A DNA stretch of 44,787 nucleotides, from contig CACWLP010000013.1 of the NCBI GenBank assembly GCA_902761755.1, positions 1 to 44,787 on the forward strand. Direction: 5' to 3'. Under the pieces are notes generated by a model, which ran no database searches, was not told the origin of the DNA, and saw nothing but the letters and a program-made list of their open reading frames with translations. Made by a program: the position numbers and the translations under genes. The DNA comes from an uncultured Eubacteriales bacterium (GTDB lineage: Bacteria; Bacillota; Clostridia; Christensenellales; Aristaeellaceae). Shown piece by piece: positions 1 to 7,124 of this stretch (position 1 is the stretch's first letter; each line of letters begins with the position of its first letter).

Positions 1-11
1 GACCGCTCCTC

Positions 12-66
12 GGACCGGCAAAGCCGGTCCTGCGGATTTAAAATCGAAGGACTGCGGCCCTTCGAT
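12..66. other. Two perfect stem-loops before a terminator
   Basis: Two perfect hairpins lie at the left edge. Bases 12-19 pair with 23-30 (8 bp, AAA loop) and bases 43-50 pair with 59-66 (8 bp). Neither has a U-tract. A reading frame entering the window could end at TAA 39-41, but only 13 codons are visible, so no gene is called. The hairpins may belong to the 3' end of an upstream transcript that terminates at 98-124. Confidence 0.4.
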
Positions 67-97
67 GCATCCCAGGGGTATTTTGTCGACAGTCTGG

Positions 98-124
98 GCG
101 GCGTTTATCGAAGCGCCGCTTTTT
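98..124 (+). terminator. Rho-independent terminator of an upstream unit
   Basis: Bases 98-106 pair with 111-119 (9 bp, one G-T pair) around an ATCG tetraloop, followed by TTTTT at 120-124. It should end transcription of a gene lying left of the window and separates it from the M23-like gene. Confidence 0.75.
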
Positions 125-191
125 GCTTGCGTTCCTGAAGAAGAAAAGAATAACCCCCGACGCCGCGGATACAATAAACGGGAGAGGGGGG

Positions 192-761
192 ATGCGTGTG
201 CCCGGGAAGATCAGCAGATTTCTGGAAAAATGGGGCCATTATCTGCTGGCGGCCCTGTGTGCCGCGGTGATCCTGCTCTCCGGGCTGTGGACCCGCGCCC
301 TCAGCACCCGGGACGCGGAAGCGCTGCACGATACCGCCCAGCGCCTAGCGGACGTGACGGCCCCGCCGGCTGCGTTCATTCCGCTGCGGCCCTGCGCCGG
401 GGCGGTGCTGCGCCCCTTCAGCACGGCGCCGGTGTTCTTTCCGGCGGTGGGCGTGTGGCAGATCCACCCGGGGGTGGATTTTGCGGCGGAGGAGGGAGAG
501 GAGATCTTCGCTGTGGGGGACGGCGCCGTGGCGGCGGTCGCGCCCTATTTGCGGATTGACCACGGCAACGGATACGTTTCCGAATACCGGGGGCTCCGGG
601 AGACGCCTCTGCGCCCCGGCCAGGCGGTCCGGGCGGGGCAGGCGGTGGGCACGGCGGGGGCGGCGGTGCCGTATGAGGGCGCGGGGCACGTGTGCGTCCG
701 CCTGACAAAACAGGAAGAAGCCGTGGGCTTTGGGGATAATTGGTTGACAAATCCTCCCTGA
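192..761 (+). CDS. Membrane-anchored LytM/M23-like protein, SpoIIQ-like
   Basis: A 189-residue protein with one N-terminal membrane helix (about 15-33) and a short M23/LytM domain (about 70-175). The ATG at 192 was chosen over an upstream ATG at 123 because GGAGAGGGGG lies directly before it. The first metal motif is intact (HPGVD, H92 and D96). The HxH motif reads HVC (H166, C168), so the second histidine is a cysteine, and the usual YAHL motif is replaced by EYRGL. Active M23 peptidases need these residues, so this one is probably not a standard endopeptidase. Inactive LytM domains are known in sporulation proteins such as SpoIIQ, which binds SpoIIIAH across the forespore membranes. The size and single helix fit SpoIIQ, but no sporulation neighbour is visible. 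The LytM fold is well supported; the SpoIIQ role is inferred. Confidence 0.72.
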   Translation: MRVPGKISRFLEKWGHYLLAALCAAVILLSGLWTRALSTRDAEALHDTAQRLADVTAPPAAFIPLRPCAGAVLRPFSTAPVFFPAVGVWQIHPGVDFAAEEGEEIFAVGDGAVAAVAPYLRIDHGNGYVSEYRGLRETPLRPGQAVRAGQAVGTAGAAVPYEGAGHVCVRLTKQEEAVGFGDNWLTNPP

Positions 762-773
762 ATTATGTATAAT
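744..773 (+). promoter_or_regulatory. Sigma-A promoter of the nagB operon
   Basis: TTGACA at 744-749 and TATAAT at 768-773 are both exact consensus boxes, 18 bp apart. The expected start is near 780, giving a 5' leader of about 240 nt that contains the glmS ribozyme. The -35 box lies inside the end of the M23-like gene, whose stop is at 759-761, so the promoter overlaps the upstream coding end. Confidence 0.88.
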
Positions 774-850
774 AATTGAAATGAGCGCGGCTTGCCGGGC
801 TCATGAATAAAACAGCTTTTCCGGAAAGGAAGGCAAACAGGAAGGCTGTT

Positions 851-994
851 AGCGCCAGGACCGGGAACGGTCGACGAGGCATGGCGGTTTATCGAAAGAT
901 TCGGCGGATGCCGCCACGGCGTTCAGCGCGCCGAGAGGGAGAAAGCAAAAAGCAGAATCAACACTGTAACAGAGGTTCTCCCGACGCTGACGGC
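851..994 (+). ncRNA. glmS ribozyme (GlcN6P-dependent self-cleaving RNA)
   Basis: The conserved glmS core is readable in order: AGCGCCAG at the cleavage site, GACGAGG, GTTTATCGA and TTCGGCGGATGCC. P1 is 859-862 with 869-872. P2.1 is TGGCGG 882-887 with CCGCCA 911-916. P3 is TCAGCG 923-928 with CGCTGA 985-990. P4 is GGGAGAA 937-943 with TTCTCCC 976-982. By homology, cleavage falls between A851 and G852. In known cases glucosamine-6-phosphate acts as the cofactor, and the cleaved 5'-OH mRNA is degraded by RNase J, lowering enzyme supply. Here the ribozyme sits 27 nt before the nagB start rather than before glmS. The class call is secure; the 3' limit is approximate. Confidence 0.95.
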
Positions 995-1020
995 AATTGA
1001 ATAGAAGGAGTGTTTTCTTT

Positions 1021-1812
1021 ATGCGTGTCGTCATTCAGGAAAACTACGAAAAGATGAGCCTGTGGGCCGCCCGCTATATCGCGGCGAAGATCAACGCCCA
1101 GCCGGCGGAGAAGCCGTTTATCCTGGGCCTGCCCACCGGGTCCAGCCCCATCGGCGTTTATCGGGAGCTGGTGCGGATGAACAGGGCCGGGGAGGTCAGC
1201 TTCAAAAACGTGGTGACCTTCAACATGGACGAATACGTGGGGCTTCCCCATGAGCATGACCAGAGCTACTGGTACTTCATGCACGATAATTTCTTCGACC
1301 ATCTGGTGGATATGAAGCCGGAGAACATCAACATCCTCAACGGCATGGCCGAGGATCCGGAGGCCGAGTGCGCCCGGTATGAAAAGAAGATCGCTTCCTA
1401 CGGCGGCATCGACCTGTTCATGGGCGGCATCGGCGTGGACGGGCACATTGCTTTCAACGAGCCCTTCACGTCCCTGGCGTCCCGGACCGGCATCCGGAAC
1501 CTGACCACCGACACCCGCATCGTGAACAGCCGCTTCTTCGGCAACGATCCCGAAAAGGTGCCGTCCCAGGCGCTGAGCGTGGGCGTGGGCACGGTGACGG
1601 ATTCCCGGGAAGTGCTGATCCTTATCAACGGCCACAACAAGGCCCGGGCTTTGGCGGCTACCGTGGAGGGCGGCATGAGCCATAAATGGACCTGCTCCGC
1701 GCTCCAGATGCACAACGGCGCCATCATCGCCTGCGACGAGGCGGCCTGCGGCGAGCTGACCGTGGATACCTATAAATACTTCCTGGACATTGAGAAGGGT
1801 GAGCGGCTGTAA
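1021..1812 (+). CDS. nagB: Glucosamine-6-phosphate deaminase/isomerase
   Basis: A 263-residue cytoplasmic enzyme interconverting GlcN6P and fructose-6-phosphate plus ammonia. It aligns nearly end to end with E. coli Nag[11 protein letters not shown] carries the D72 equivalent (D70), and [11 protein letters not shown] carries D140, H142 and E147 (E. coli D141, H143, E148). The SLASRT segment of the allosteric GlcNAc6P site is present. AAGGAG at 1005-1010 fixes the ATG at 1021. The stop overlaps the next start (TAATG). NagB is normally catabolic, but this copy lies behind a glmS ribozyme and leads an operon with a GlmU-like acetyltransferase and glmM. That suggests it runs in the aminating direction to make GlcN6P. 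The family is certain; the direction is inference. Confidence 0.95.
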   Translation: MRVVIQENYEKMSLWAARYIAAKINAQPAEKPFILGLPTGSSPIGVYRELVRMNRAGEVSFKNVVTFNMDEYVGLPHEHDQSYWYFMHDNFFDHLVDMKPENINILNGMAEDPEAECARYEKKIASYGGIDLFMGGIGVDGHIAFNEPFTSLASRTGIRNLTTDTRIVNSRFFGNDPEKVPSQALSVGVGTVTDSREVLILINGHNKARALAATVEGGMSHKWTCSALQMHNGAIIACDEAACGELTVDTYKYFLDIEKGERL

Positions 1813-2471
1813 TGTATACGATCAATGATCTTTATGACCTGGACCATACCCTGGCCAAGGATTATCTGAGCAAATTCACCTATCCCTGGGAAGCCCTCAA
1901 GGGCATCAAGGACCTGATCCTCTCCCTGGGCCCCGCCCTGGGGGACGATTACGAGGAGCGGGCGGAGCACGTGTGGGTGCATAAAACGGCGAAGGTGTTC
2001 CCCTCGGCGTACCTGGGCGCTCCCTGCATCATCGGGCCCAACACGGAAGTGCGCCACTGCGCCTTCATCCGGGGAAGCGCCCTGGTGGGGGCCGACTGTG
2101 TGGTGGGCAACAGCTGCGAATTGAAAAACGTGATCCTCTTCGACCACGTGCAGACCCCCCATTACAACTATGTGGGCGACAGCATCCTGGGCTATTACAG
2201 CCACATGGGCGCCGGCTCCATCACCTCCAACGTCAAGAGCGACAAGAAGCTGGTGGTGGTGCACAACGGCACCGAGAACATTGAAACCGGCATCAAGAAA
2301 TTCGGCGCCATGGTGGGCGATTACGTGGAAGTGGGATGCAACAGCGTCCTGAATCCCGGCACCGTCATCGGCCGCCACAGCAACGTATACCCCACGTCCT
2401 GCGTGCGCGGCGTGGTGCCTGAAAACTGCATTTTCAAGAACAGCGGCGATATCGTGGAGAAAAGAGGCTGA
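1812..2471 (+). CDS. GlmU-like left-handed beta-helix acetyltransferase
   Basis: A 219-residue protein made mainly of hexapeptide repeats, beginning near VHKTAKVFPSAYLGAPCIIG, which form a left-handed beta-helix trimer. HYNYVGDSILGYYSHMGAG matches the active-site region of the GlmU C-terminal domain and of archaeal ST0452-type sugar-1-phosphate acetyltransferases. The GlmU N-terminal uridylyltransferase domain is absent, although annotations often call this family a UDP-GlcNAc pyrophosphorylase. The expected reaction is GlcN-1-P plus acetyl-CoA to GlcNAc-1-P. It overlaps the nagB stop by one base and ends 3 nt before glmM, so translation is probably coupled. A separate uridylyltransferase is needed to finish UDP-GlcNAc and is not in this window. 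Confidence 0.82.
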   Translation: MYTINDLYDLDHTLAKDYLSKFTYPWEALKGIKDLILSLGPALGDDYEERAEHVWVHKTAKVFPSAYLGAPCIIGPNTEVRHCAFIRGSALVGADCVVGNSCELKNVILFDHVQTPHYNYVGDSILGYYSHMGAGSITSNVKSDKKLVVVHNGTENIETGIKKFGAMVGDYVEVGCNSVLNPGTVIGRHSNVYPTSCVRGVVPENCIFKNSGDIVEKRG

Positions 2472-2474
2472 TTT

Positions 2475-3824
2475 ATGGGCAAATATTTCGGAACCGACGG
2501 CTTCCGCGGCGAAGCCAACAAGAACCTCACCTTCGAGCACGCCATCAAAATCGGCCGGTATCTGGGCTGGTATTACGGGCTGCGGCTGAACCGCAAGGCG
2601 AAGGTGGTCATCGGAAAGGATACACGGCGTTCTTCCTATATGTTTGAATACGCCCTGTGCACGGGCCTGATGGCCTCCGGTGCGGACGCTTACATCATGC
2701 ACGTCACCACCACCCCCTCCGTGGCCTACATCGCCCGGGTGGACGATTTCGACTGCGGCATCATGATCTCCGCTTCCCACAATCCCTATTACGACAACGG
2801 CATCAAGGTGCTCAACGGCAATGGGGAAAAGATGGAAGAGGAAGTGCTGCTCAAGATCGAGGATTACATCGACGGCAAGGGCGAAGTGCCCCTGGCGGAA
2901 CGGGATAAGATCGGCAAGACCGTGGACTACGTGGCGGGCCGCAACCGCTACATCGGCTTCCTGATTTCCCTGTCGAAGTATTCCTTCAAGGATGTGAAGG
3001 TGGGCCTGGACGTGGCCAACGGCGCCTCCTGGCAGATCGCCAAAGCGGTGTTCGACGCCCTGGGCGCCAAGACCTACGTGATGAACGATCATCCCGACGG
3101 CTACAATATCAACACCGACTGCGGCTCCACCCACATCGAGCACCTGCAGAAATTCGTGGAGGGCAACCGGCTGGATATCGGCTTCGCTTTCGACGGCGAC
3201 GCGGACCGCTGCCTGTGCGTGGATGAAAAGGGCAATGTGGTCACCGGCGACCACATCCTGTATATCTACGGCCTGTACATGAAGGAAAGGGGCAAGCTGC
3301 TCAACAACAAGGTGGTCACCACCGTGATGAGCAATTTCGGCCTCTACAAAGCCCTGGACAAGGTGGGCATCGAATACGATAAAACCAAGGTGGGCGACAA
3401 GTACGTCTACGAGAACATGGTGCAGACCGGCAACCGCATCGGCGGCGAACAGAGCGGGCACATCATCTTCTCCAAGTACGAAACCACCGGCGACGGCATC
3501 GTGACCGCCCTGAAGCTGATGGAGGTCATGCTGGCCAAGGAAAAGCCCATGAGCGAGCTGGCCGCTCCCGTGGTGTTCTATCCCCAGGTGCTCAAGAACG
3601 TCCGGGTCAAGAGCAAGCCGGACGCCCAGAACGATCCCGACGTACAGGCGGCGGTGAAAAAGGTCGCCGATACGCTGGGGGATACGGGCCGCATCCTGGT
3701 GCGGGAAAGCGGCACGGAGCCGGTGATCCGCGTGATGGTGGAAGCCGAGAGCAACGAAATCTGCGAAAAGTACGTGGACAGCGTCATCGACGTGATCCGC
3801 GCCAAGGGACATATCGCAGAGTAA
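2475..3824 (+). CDS. glmM: Phosphoglucosamine mutase-type phosphohexomutase
   Basis: A 449-residue alpha-D-phosphohexomutase converting GlcN6P to GlcN1P. All family motifs are intact: the phosphoserine loop ISASHNPYYDNG (S101), the magnesium loop FDGDADRC (D240, D242, D244), the sugar loop GGEQSGH, and the C-terminal phosphate loop RESGTEPVIRVM. Length is typical of GlmM. It is the last gene of the ribozyme-controlled operon, 3 nt after the acetyltransferase, and is followed by a terminator at 3842. Phosphomannomutase activity cannot be excluded from sequence, but the operon context supports the glucosamine substrate. Confidence 0.9.
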   Translation: MGKYFGTDGFRGEANKNLTFEHAIKIGRYLGWYYGLRLNRKAKVVIGKDTRRSSYMFEYALCTGLMASGADAYIMHVTTTPSVAYIARVDDFDCGIMISASHNPYYDNGIKVLNGNGEKMEEEVLLKIEDYIDGKGEVPLAERDKIGKTVDYVAGRNRYIGFLISLSKYSFKDVKVGLDVANGASWQIAKAVFDALGAKTYVMNDHPDGYNINTDCGSTHIEHLQKFVEGNRLDIGFAFDGDADRCLCVDEKGNVVTGDHILYIYGLYMKERGKLLNNKVVTTVMSNFGLYKALDKVGIEYDKTKVGDKYVYENMVQTGNRIGGEQSGHIIFSKYETTGDGIVTALKLMEVMLAKEKPMSELAAPVVFYPQVLKNVRVKSKPDAQNDPDVQAAVKKVADTLGDTGRILVRESGTEPVIRVMVEAESNEICEKYVDSVIDVIRAKGHIAE

Positions 3825-3841
3825 CGGACACACAGATAATA

Positions 3842-3871
3842 ACGCCGTACGGTAAACGCACGGCGTTTTTT
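3842..3871 (+). terminator. Terminator of the nagB-glmM operon
   Basis: ACGCCGT 3842-3848 pairs with ACGGCGT 3860-3866 and runs into a T-rich tail to 3871, 18 nt after the glmM stop. Confidence 0.85.
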
Positions 3872-4214
3872 GCGCACAAAATTGCCGATCCGCGCCGCAG
3901 AACGTGCGCAGGAACAGCAAAAATGCGGGAATACGAAGGGAAAACCCTCAGTTCTTTCTCTGAAAAACGAAAAAATTGAGGGGGATCGGCGAAATGTGCA
4001 CAATCGCGCCTCATCCGTTGTTTCCGGGCTTTTGTACCATATTGTACATGCCGCATGCGTCGGGACGGCTGGGAAACGTTGAAAAACAAGGGCTTTTCTC
4101 ACTTTGGTTTCTGCTTTTCGCTTTGCCGCTTTTTTCCTGCGGTGAACAAATGAAAAGAAAGGAATGAGAAGAAAGAGAGAAAGAAATGAGATAAAAATAC
4201 CCATTTTTCCATTG

Positions 4215-4245
4215 TTGACCTGTACAAAAAATAACAAAATAGAAC
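4215..4245 (+). promoter_or_regulatory. Weak candidate promoter in the 3872-4304 gap
   Basis: The 433-nt gap before the binding-protein gene holds no convincing ORF. It is AT-richer than its surroundings and has a purine-rich stretch around 4150-4195. The best promoter-like pair is TTGACC 4215-4220 and TAGAAC 4240-4245, 19 bp apart. A GTACCATATTGTAC-like partial dyad lies near 4034-4047 and could be an operator. Given the AraC gene at the operon's end, activator-dependent weak boxes are plausible. Low confidence. Confidence 0.3.
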
Positions 4246-4304
4246 CACAGAGTGCAAATGCGCTCAATTCGAGGAACCCCAAAAAATGAAGGAGGAAGGA
4301 AACC

Positions 4305-6032
4305 ATGAAGAAAATCCTGGCTGCCCTGTTGGTTGCTGTGATGCTGCTCTCCCTGGTGCCTGCTGTGCTGGCCGAAGGCGAAGAACCCATCACCCTGACC
4401 GTGTTCCGCGGCGATCCCGGCGATCAGCCCACGGAAGACAACAAGATCTACAAGCTGATCGAGGAAAAGTTTGGCGTTAAGTTCAGCTTCTCCTACCTGG
4501 CCGGCGACCTGGATCAGACCCTGAGCATTCAGCTCGCGGGCGACGTGTATCCGGATCTGTTCGACGGCGGCAACAGCGCTGACCTGATCATCAGCGGCGG
4601 CGCCCTGATCAACCTGCTGGACTACATCAGCCCCGAAAAGACCCCCCGTCTGTGGGCCCACATCGAGCCCCAGAAGGCCCGCCTGATCGAGAAGGATGCT
4701 GATGGCAACGACGTGCTCTACATCATCCCCAACTATGGCCTGCCGGATGGCCCCCAGATCGCCCTGAGCGTCGGCGGCCCCGCCTTCTTCATTCAGAAGC
4801 AGGTTCTGGAATGGGACGATTATCCCACCATCAAGACCCTGGATGAATACTTCGATCTGCTGGAGCGCTTCCTGGATGCCAACCCCACGGACGAGAACGG
4901 CACTCCCTACACCGGCTTCGGCATCCTGTGCGAAGACTGGCGTCATTTCTGCCTGATCAACCCCGTGCAGCATCTGATGGGCCGTCCCAACGACGGTGAA
5001 GTGTACATCTGCGTCACCGATCAGAACTACGAAGTGACCGGCAACGATCCCTCCGTGGAATTCAAGACCGAGACCTTCATCGACAAGCCCTATGCCAAGG
5101 CCTACTACAAGAAGCTGAACGATGCGTTCCATGCGGGCCTCATCGACCGCAACACCTTCTCCATGAGCTATGACCAGTACATCGCCCTGATTTCCAGCGG
5201 CACCATGCTGGGCATGTTCGACCAGGCCTGGGACTTCGGCACCGCTTCTTCCGCCCTGGTGGACGCCAAGATGTATGACCGCACCTACGTGGCCCTGGGC
5301 CTCGTGTACGATCCCGACTACGTGAACGGCGCTGAGATCGAAGAGCACTACCTGAACGGCTCTCTGCCCAATGTCCGCCGCGGCTTCGGTATCTCCACCA
5401 CCTGCCAGTGCCCGGAACGCATCATTGCCATGTGGGAAGAAATGCTCTCCGACGAATGGCAGCTGATCTTCAACTGGGGCATCGAGGGTGAAGACTACTA
5501 CATCACCGAAGACGGCCGTCTGAACATGACCGAAGAACAGTACGCCAACACCCAGAACTCTCAGTGGAAGCTGGCCAACAAGGCTGACGGCTTCTTCCAG
5601 AGCAGCCCCAAGAAGCAGGGCTGGATCATGAACGACATCCAGGTTGGCGACAAGGTCGTCAAGGCTGGCAACTGCTGGGAACCCGGCAACCAGGATGAAA
5701 TCGTGTTCGGTCTGATGAACGAATACGACAAGGAATTCCTGGCCGCCTATGGCTACAAGAAGTTCGCTGACTTCGTGAATCCGCCCATCGAGCTGGCTCC
5801 CTACGGCGAAGCCTGGCAGATCGACTACACCCCCGTGACCGTGGCGCATGACAACTTCCTGAAGGTGCAGGATCGCGTGCTGCCCGAACTGATCCAGTGT
5901 GACCCGGCCGAATACGACGCCAAGTGGGATGCCTTCGTGGATGAAATCACCCCCTACTGCGACGAATTTGCCGCCTTCATGCAGGATGCGGTCGTTAAGG
6001 AAGCCCATAAGGTTCTCGACAACGTCCAGTAA
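4305..6032 (+). CDS. Extracellular solute-binding protein, LplA-like (CUT1)
   Basis: A 575-residue exported protein. Residues 1-23 form a signal peptide ending VPAVLA. There is no cysteine at or near the cleavage site, so it lacks the lipobox usual for Gram-positive binding proteins. The mature start (ITLTVFRGDPGDQP) and the IQLAGDVYPDLFDGGNSADLI region fit the large LplA/YtcQ type of sugar-binding proteins. AAGGAGGAAGG precedes the ATG at 4305. The substrate is unknown, probably an oligosaccharide. A perfect terminator hairpin at 6049 separates it from its permease genes, which would leave the binding protein in excess. Retention at the cell surface without a lipid anchor is a puzzle. Confidence 0.85.
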   Translation: MKKILAALLVAVMLLSLVPAVLAEGEEPITLTVFRGDPGDQPTEDNKIYKLIEEKFGVKFSFSYLAGDLDQTLSIQLAGDVYPDLFDGGNSADLIISGGALINLLDYISPEKTPRLWAHIEPQKARLIEKDADGNDVLYIIPNYGLPDGPQIALSVGGPAFFIQKQVLEWDDYPTIKTLDEYFDLLERFLDANPTDENGTPYTGFGILCEDWRHFCLINPVQHLMGRPNDGEVYICVTDQNYEVTGNDPSVEFKTETFIDKPYAKAYYKKLNDAFHAGLIDRNTFSMSYDQYIALISSGTMLGMFDQAWDFGTASSALVDAKMYDRTYVALGLVYDPDYVNGAEIEEHYLNGSLPNVRRGFGISTTCQCPERIIAMWEEMLSDEWQLIFNWGIEGEDYYITEDGRLNMTEEQYANTQNSQWKLANKADGFFQSSPKKQGWIMNDIQVGDKVVKAGNCWEPGNQDEIVFGLMNEYDKEFLAAYGYKKFADFVNPPIELAPYGEAWQIDYTPVTVAHDNFLKVQDRVLPELIQCDPAEYDAKWDAFVDEITPYCDEFAAFMQDAVVKEAHKVLDNVQ

Positions 6033-6048
6033 TCTAAGCTAACCTACG

Positions 6049-6085
6049 CCAGAGGGGAGAGGTTCTTCTCTCCCCTCTGGTTTTT
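6049..6085 (+). terminator. Intercistronic terminator after the binding protein gene
   Basis: Bases 6049-6060 pair perfectly with 6069-6080 (12 bp), followed by TTTTT 6081-6085. It lies inside the transporter operon and no promoter is seen after it, so it probably acts as a leaky terminator. Only part of the transcripts would then reach the permeases. Confidence 0.85.
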
Positions 6086-6103
6086 CGGAAAGGAGTCATG
6101 GGT

Positions 6104-7096
6104 ATGACCGGTGTTGCTAAAACCCCTGAAAGGGCCTTGAAGAAAAACAAGGCAGGCTTTTTCCATGTGCTCGGCAGTCAATGGCAGCTGGCGCTCATGT
6201 CCGTTCCGATGCTGCTGTACGTGTTACTGTTCAATTATGGCCCCCTGTGGGGCTGGATCAACGCCTTCAAGGATATCGCCCATGCCCGCGGCACCTGGGC
6301 GGATTTCCTCAAGGGCAAGGATGCGGCCTGGTACGGGCTGCAGAACTTTGAAAACCTCTTCCGGCCCGGCGCCATCATGTTTACGGACACCATCAAGAAT
6401 ACCGTGGCCATGAGCCTGATCAACCTGGTGCTGGGTACGGTGTCCGCCATCTTGCTGGCCATCCTGCTCAACGAAGTGCGGCAGAAGTCCTTCAAGCGCA
6501 CCGTGCAGACGGTGACCTACCTTCCTCACTTCCTGAGTATGGTTATCGTGGTCGGTATCGCGCAGATCATTTTCGACAGCAGTACCTTGAACCCGGGGCC
6601 CTTAAACAGCCTGCTGCTCAGCACGGGCATCGTGAAGCAGGGCCCGGACTGGCTGAACACGCCGGGCTACTTCTGGTGGCTGGTCGGCGTCATCAACGTT
6701 TGGAAAGAAGTCGGCTGGGGCACCATCATTTACATCTCCGCCATGACGGGCATCGACCCCTGCCTCTATGAGGCCGCTTCCATCGACGGCGCAGGCCGCT
6801 GGCAGCGGATCCTCCATGTTACCCTCCCCGGCATCCGTTCCACCTTCGTCATCCTTCTGATTATGAACATCGGCCACCTTCTGGATACCGGCTTCGAAAT
6901 GCAGTATCTGCTGAAGCGCAACGCCACCGAGCAGGTCGCCTACACCATCGACCTGTACGTGATGGAATATGGTATCCGGCAGAATGACTACGGCCTGGCT
7001 ACTGCAGCCGGCATCTTTAAGAGCGTGATTGCAATCTTCCTTCTCACAGGCGCGAATTTCATCTCCAAGAAACTCGGCGAAGATTCGCTGATGTGA
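6104..7096 (+). CDS. CUT1 sugar ABC permease, LplB-like
   Basis: A 330-residue integral membrane protein with about six helices. The first is around 28-48 (LALMSVPMLLYVLLFNYGP). The EAA loop for ATPase contact reads LYEAASIDGAGRWQRILHV. It matches the LplB/YteP family, which pairs with YtcP-like permeases and large binding proteins. ATGs occur at 6098 and 6104; AGGAG at 6091-6095 is only 2 nt from the first and 8 nt from the second, so 6104 is preferred. No ATPase gene is in this operon. Related systems borrow MsmX, and an MsmX-like gene lies convergently at 10231-11358. Confidence 0.9.
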   Translation: MTGVAKTPERALKKNKAGFFHVLGSQWQLALMSVPMLLYVLLFNYGPLWGWINAFKDIAHARGTWADFLKGKDAAWYGLQNFENLFRPGAIMFTDTIKNTVAMSLINLVLGTVSAILLAILLNEVRQKSFKRTVQTVTYLPHFLSMVIVVGIAQIIFDSSTLNPGPLNSLLLSTGIVKQGPDWLNTPGYFWWLVGVINVWKEVGWGTIIYISAMTGIDPCLYEAASIDGAGRWQRILHVTLPGIRSTFVILLIMNIGHLLDTGFEMQYLLKRNATEQVAYTIDLYVMEYGIRQNDYGLATAAGIFKSVIAIFLLTGANFISKKLGEDSLM

Positions 7097-7124
7097 CGAG
7101 CGTACGGGAAGGAGGCAGATATAC

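Noticed and set aside
3-41. Tail of a gene entering from the left, ending at TAA 39-41
   Set aside because: Only 13 codons are visible and another frame is also open, so it cannot be supported.
4071-4086. A CcpA cre-like site upstream of the LplA-like gene
   Set aside because: Only the AAACGTT core fits and the flanks do not match the consensus.
1770-6008. Long minus-strand frames opposite glmM (716 codons) and the binding protein (665 codons)
   Set aside because: Same antisense effect of codon bias; the plus-strand genes have clear families, motifs and ribosome sites.
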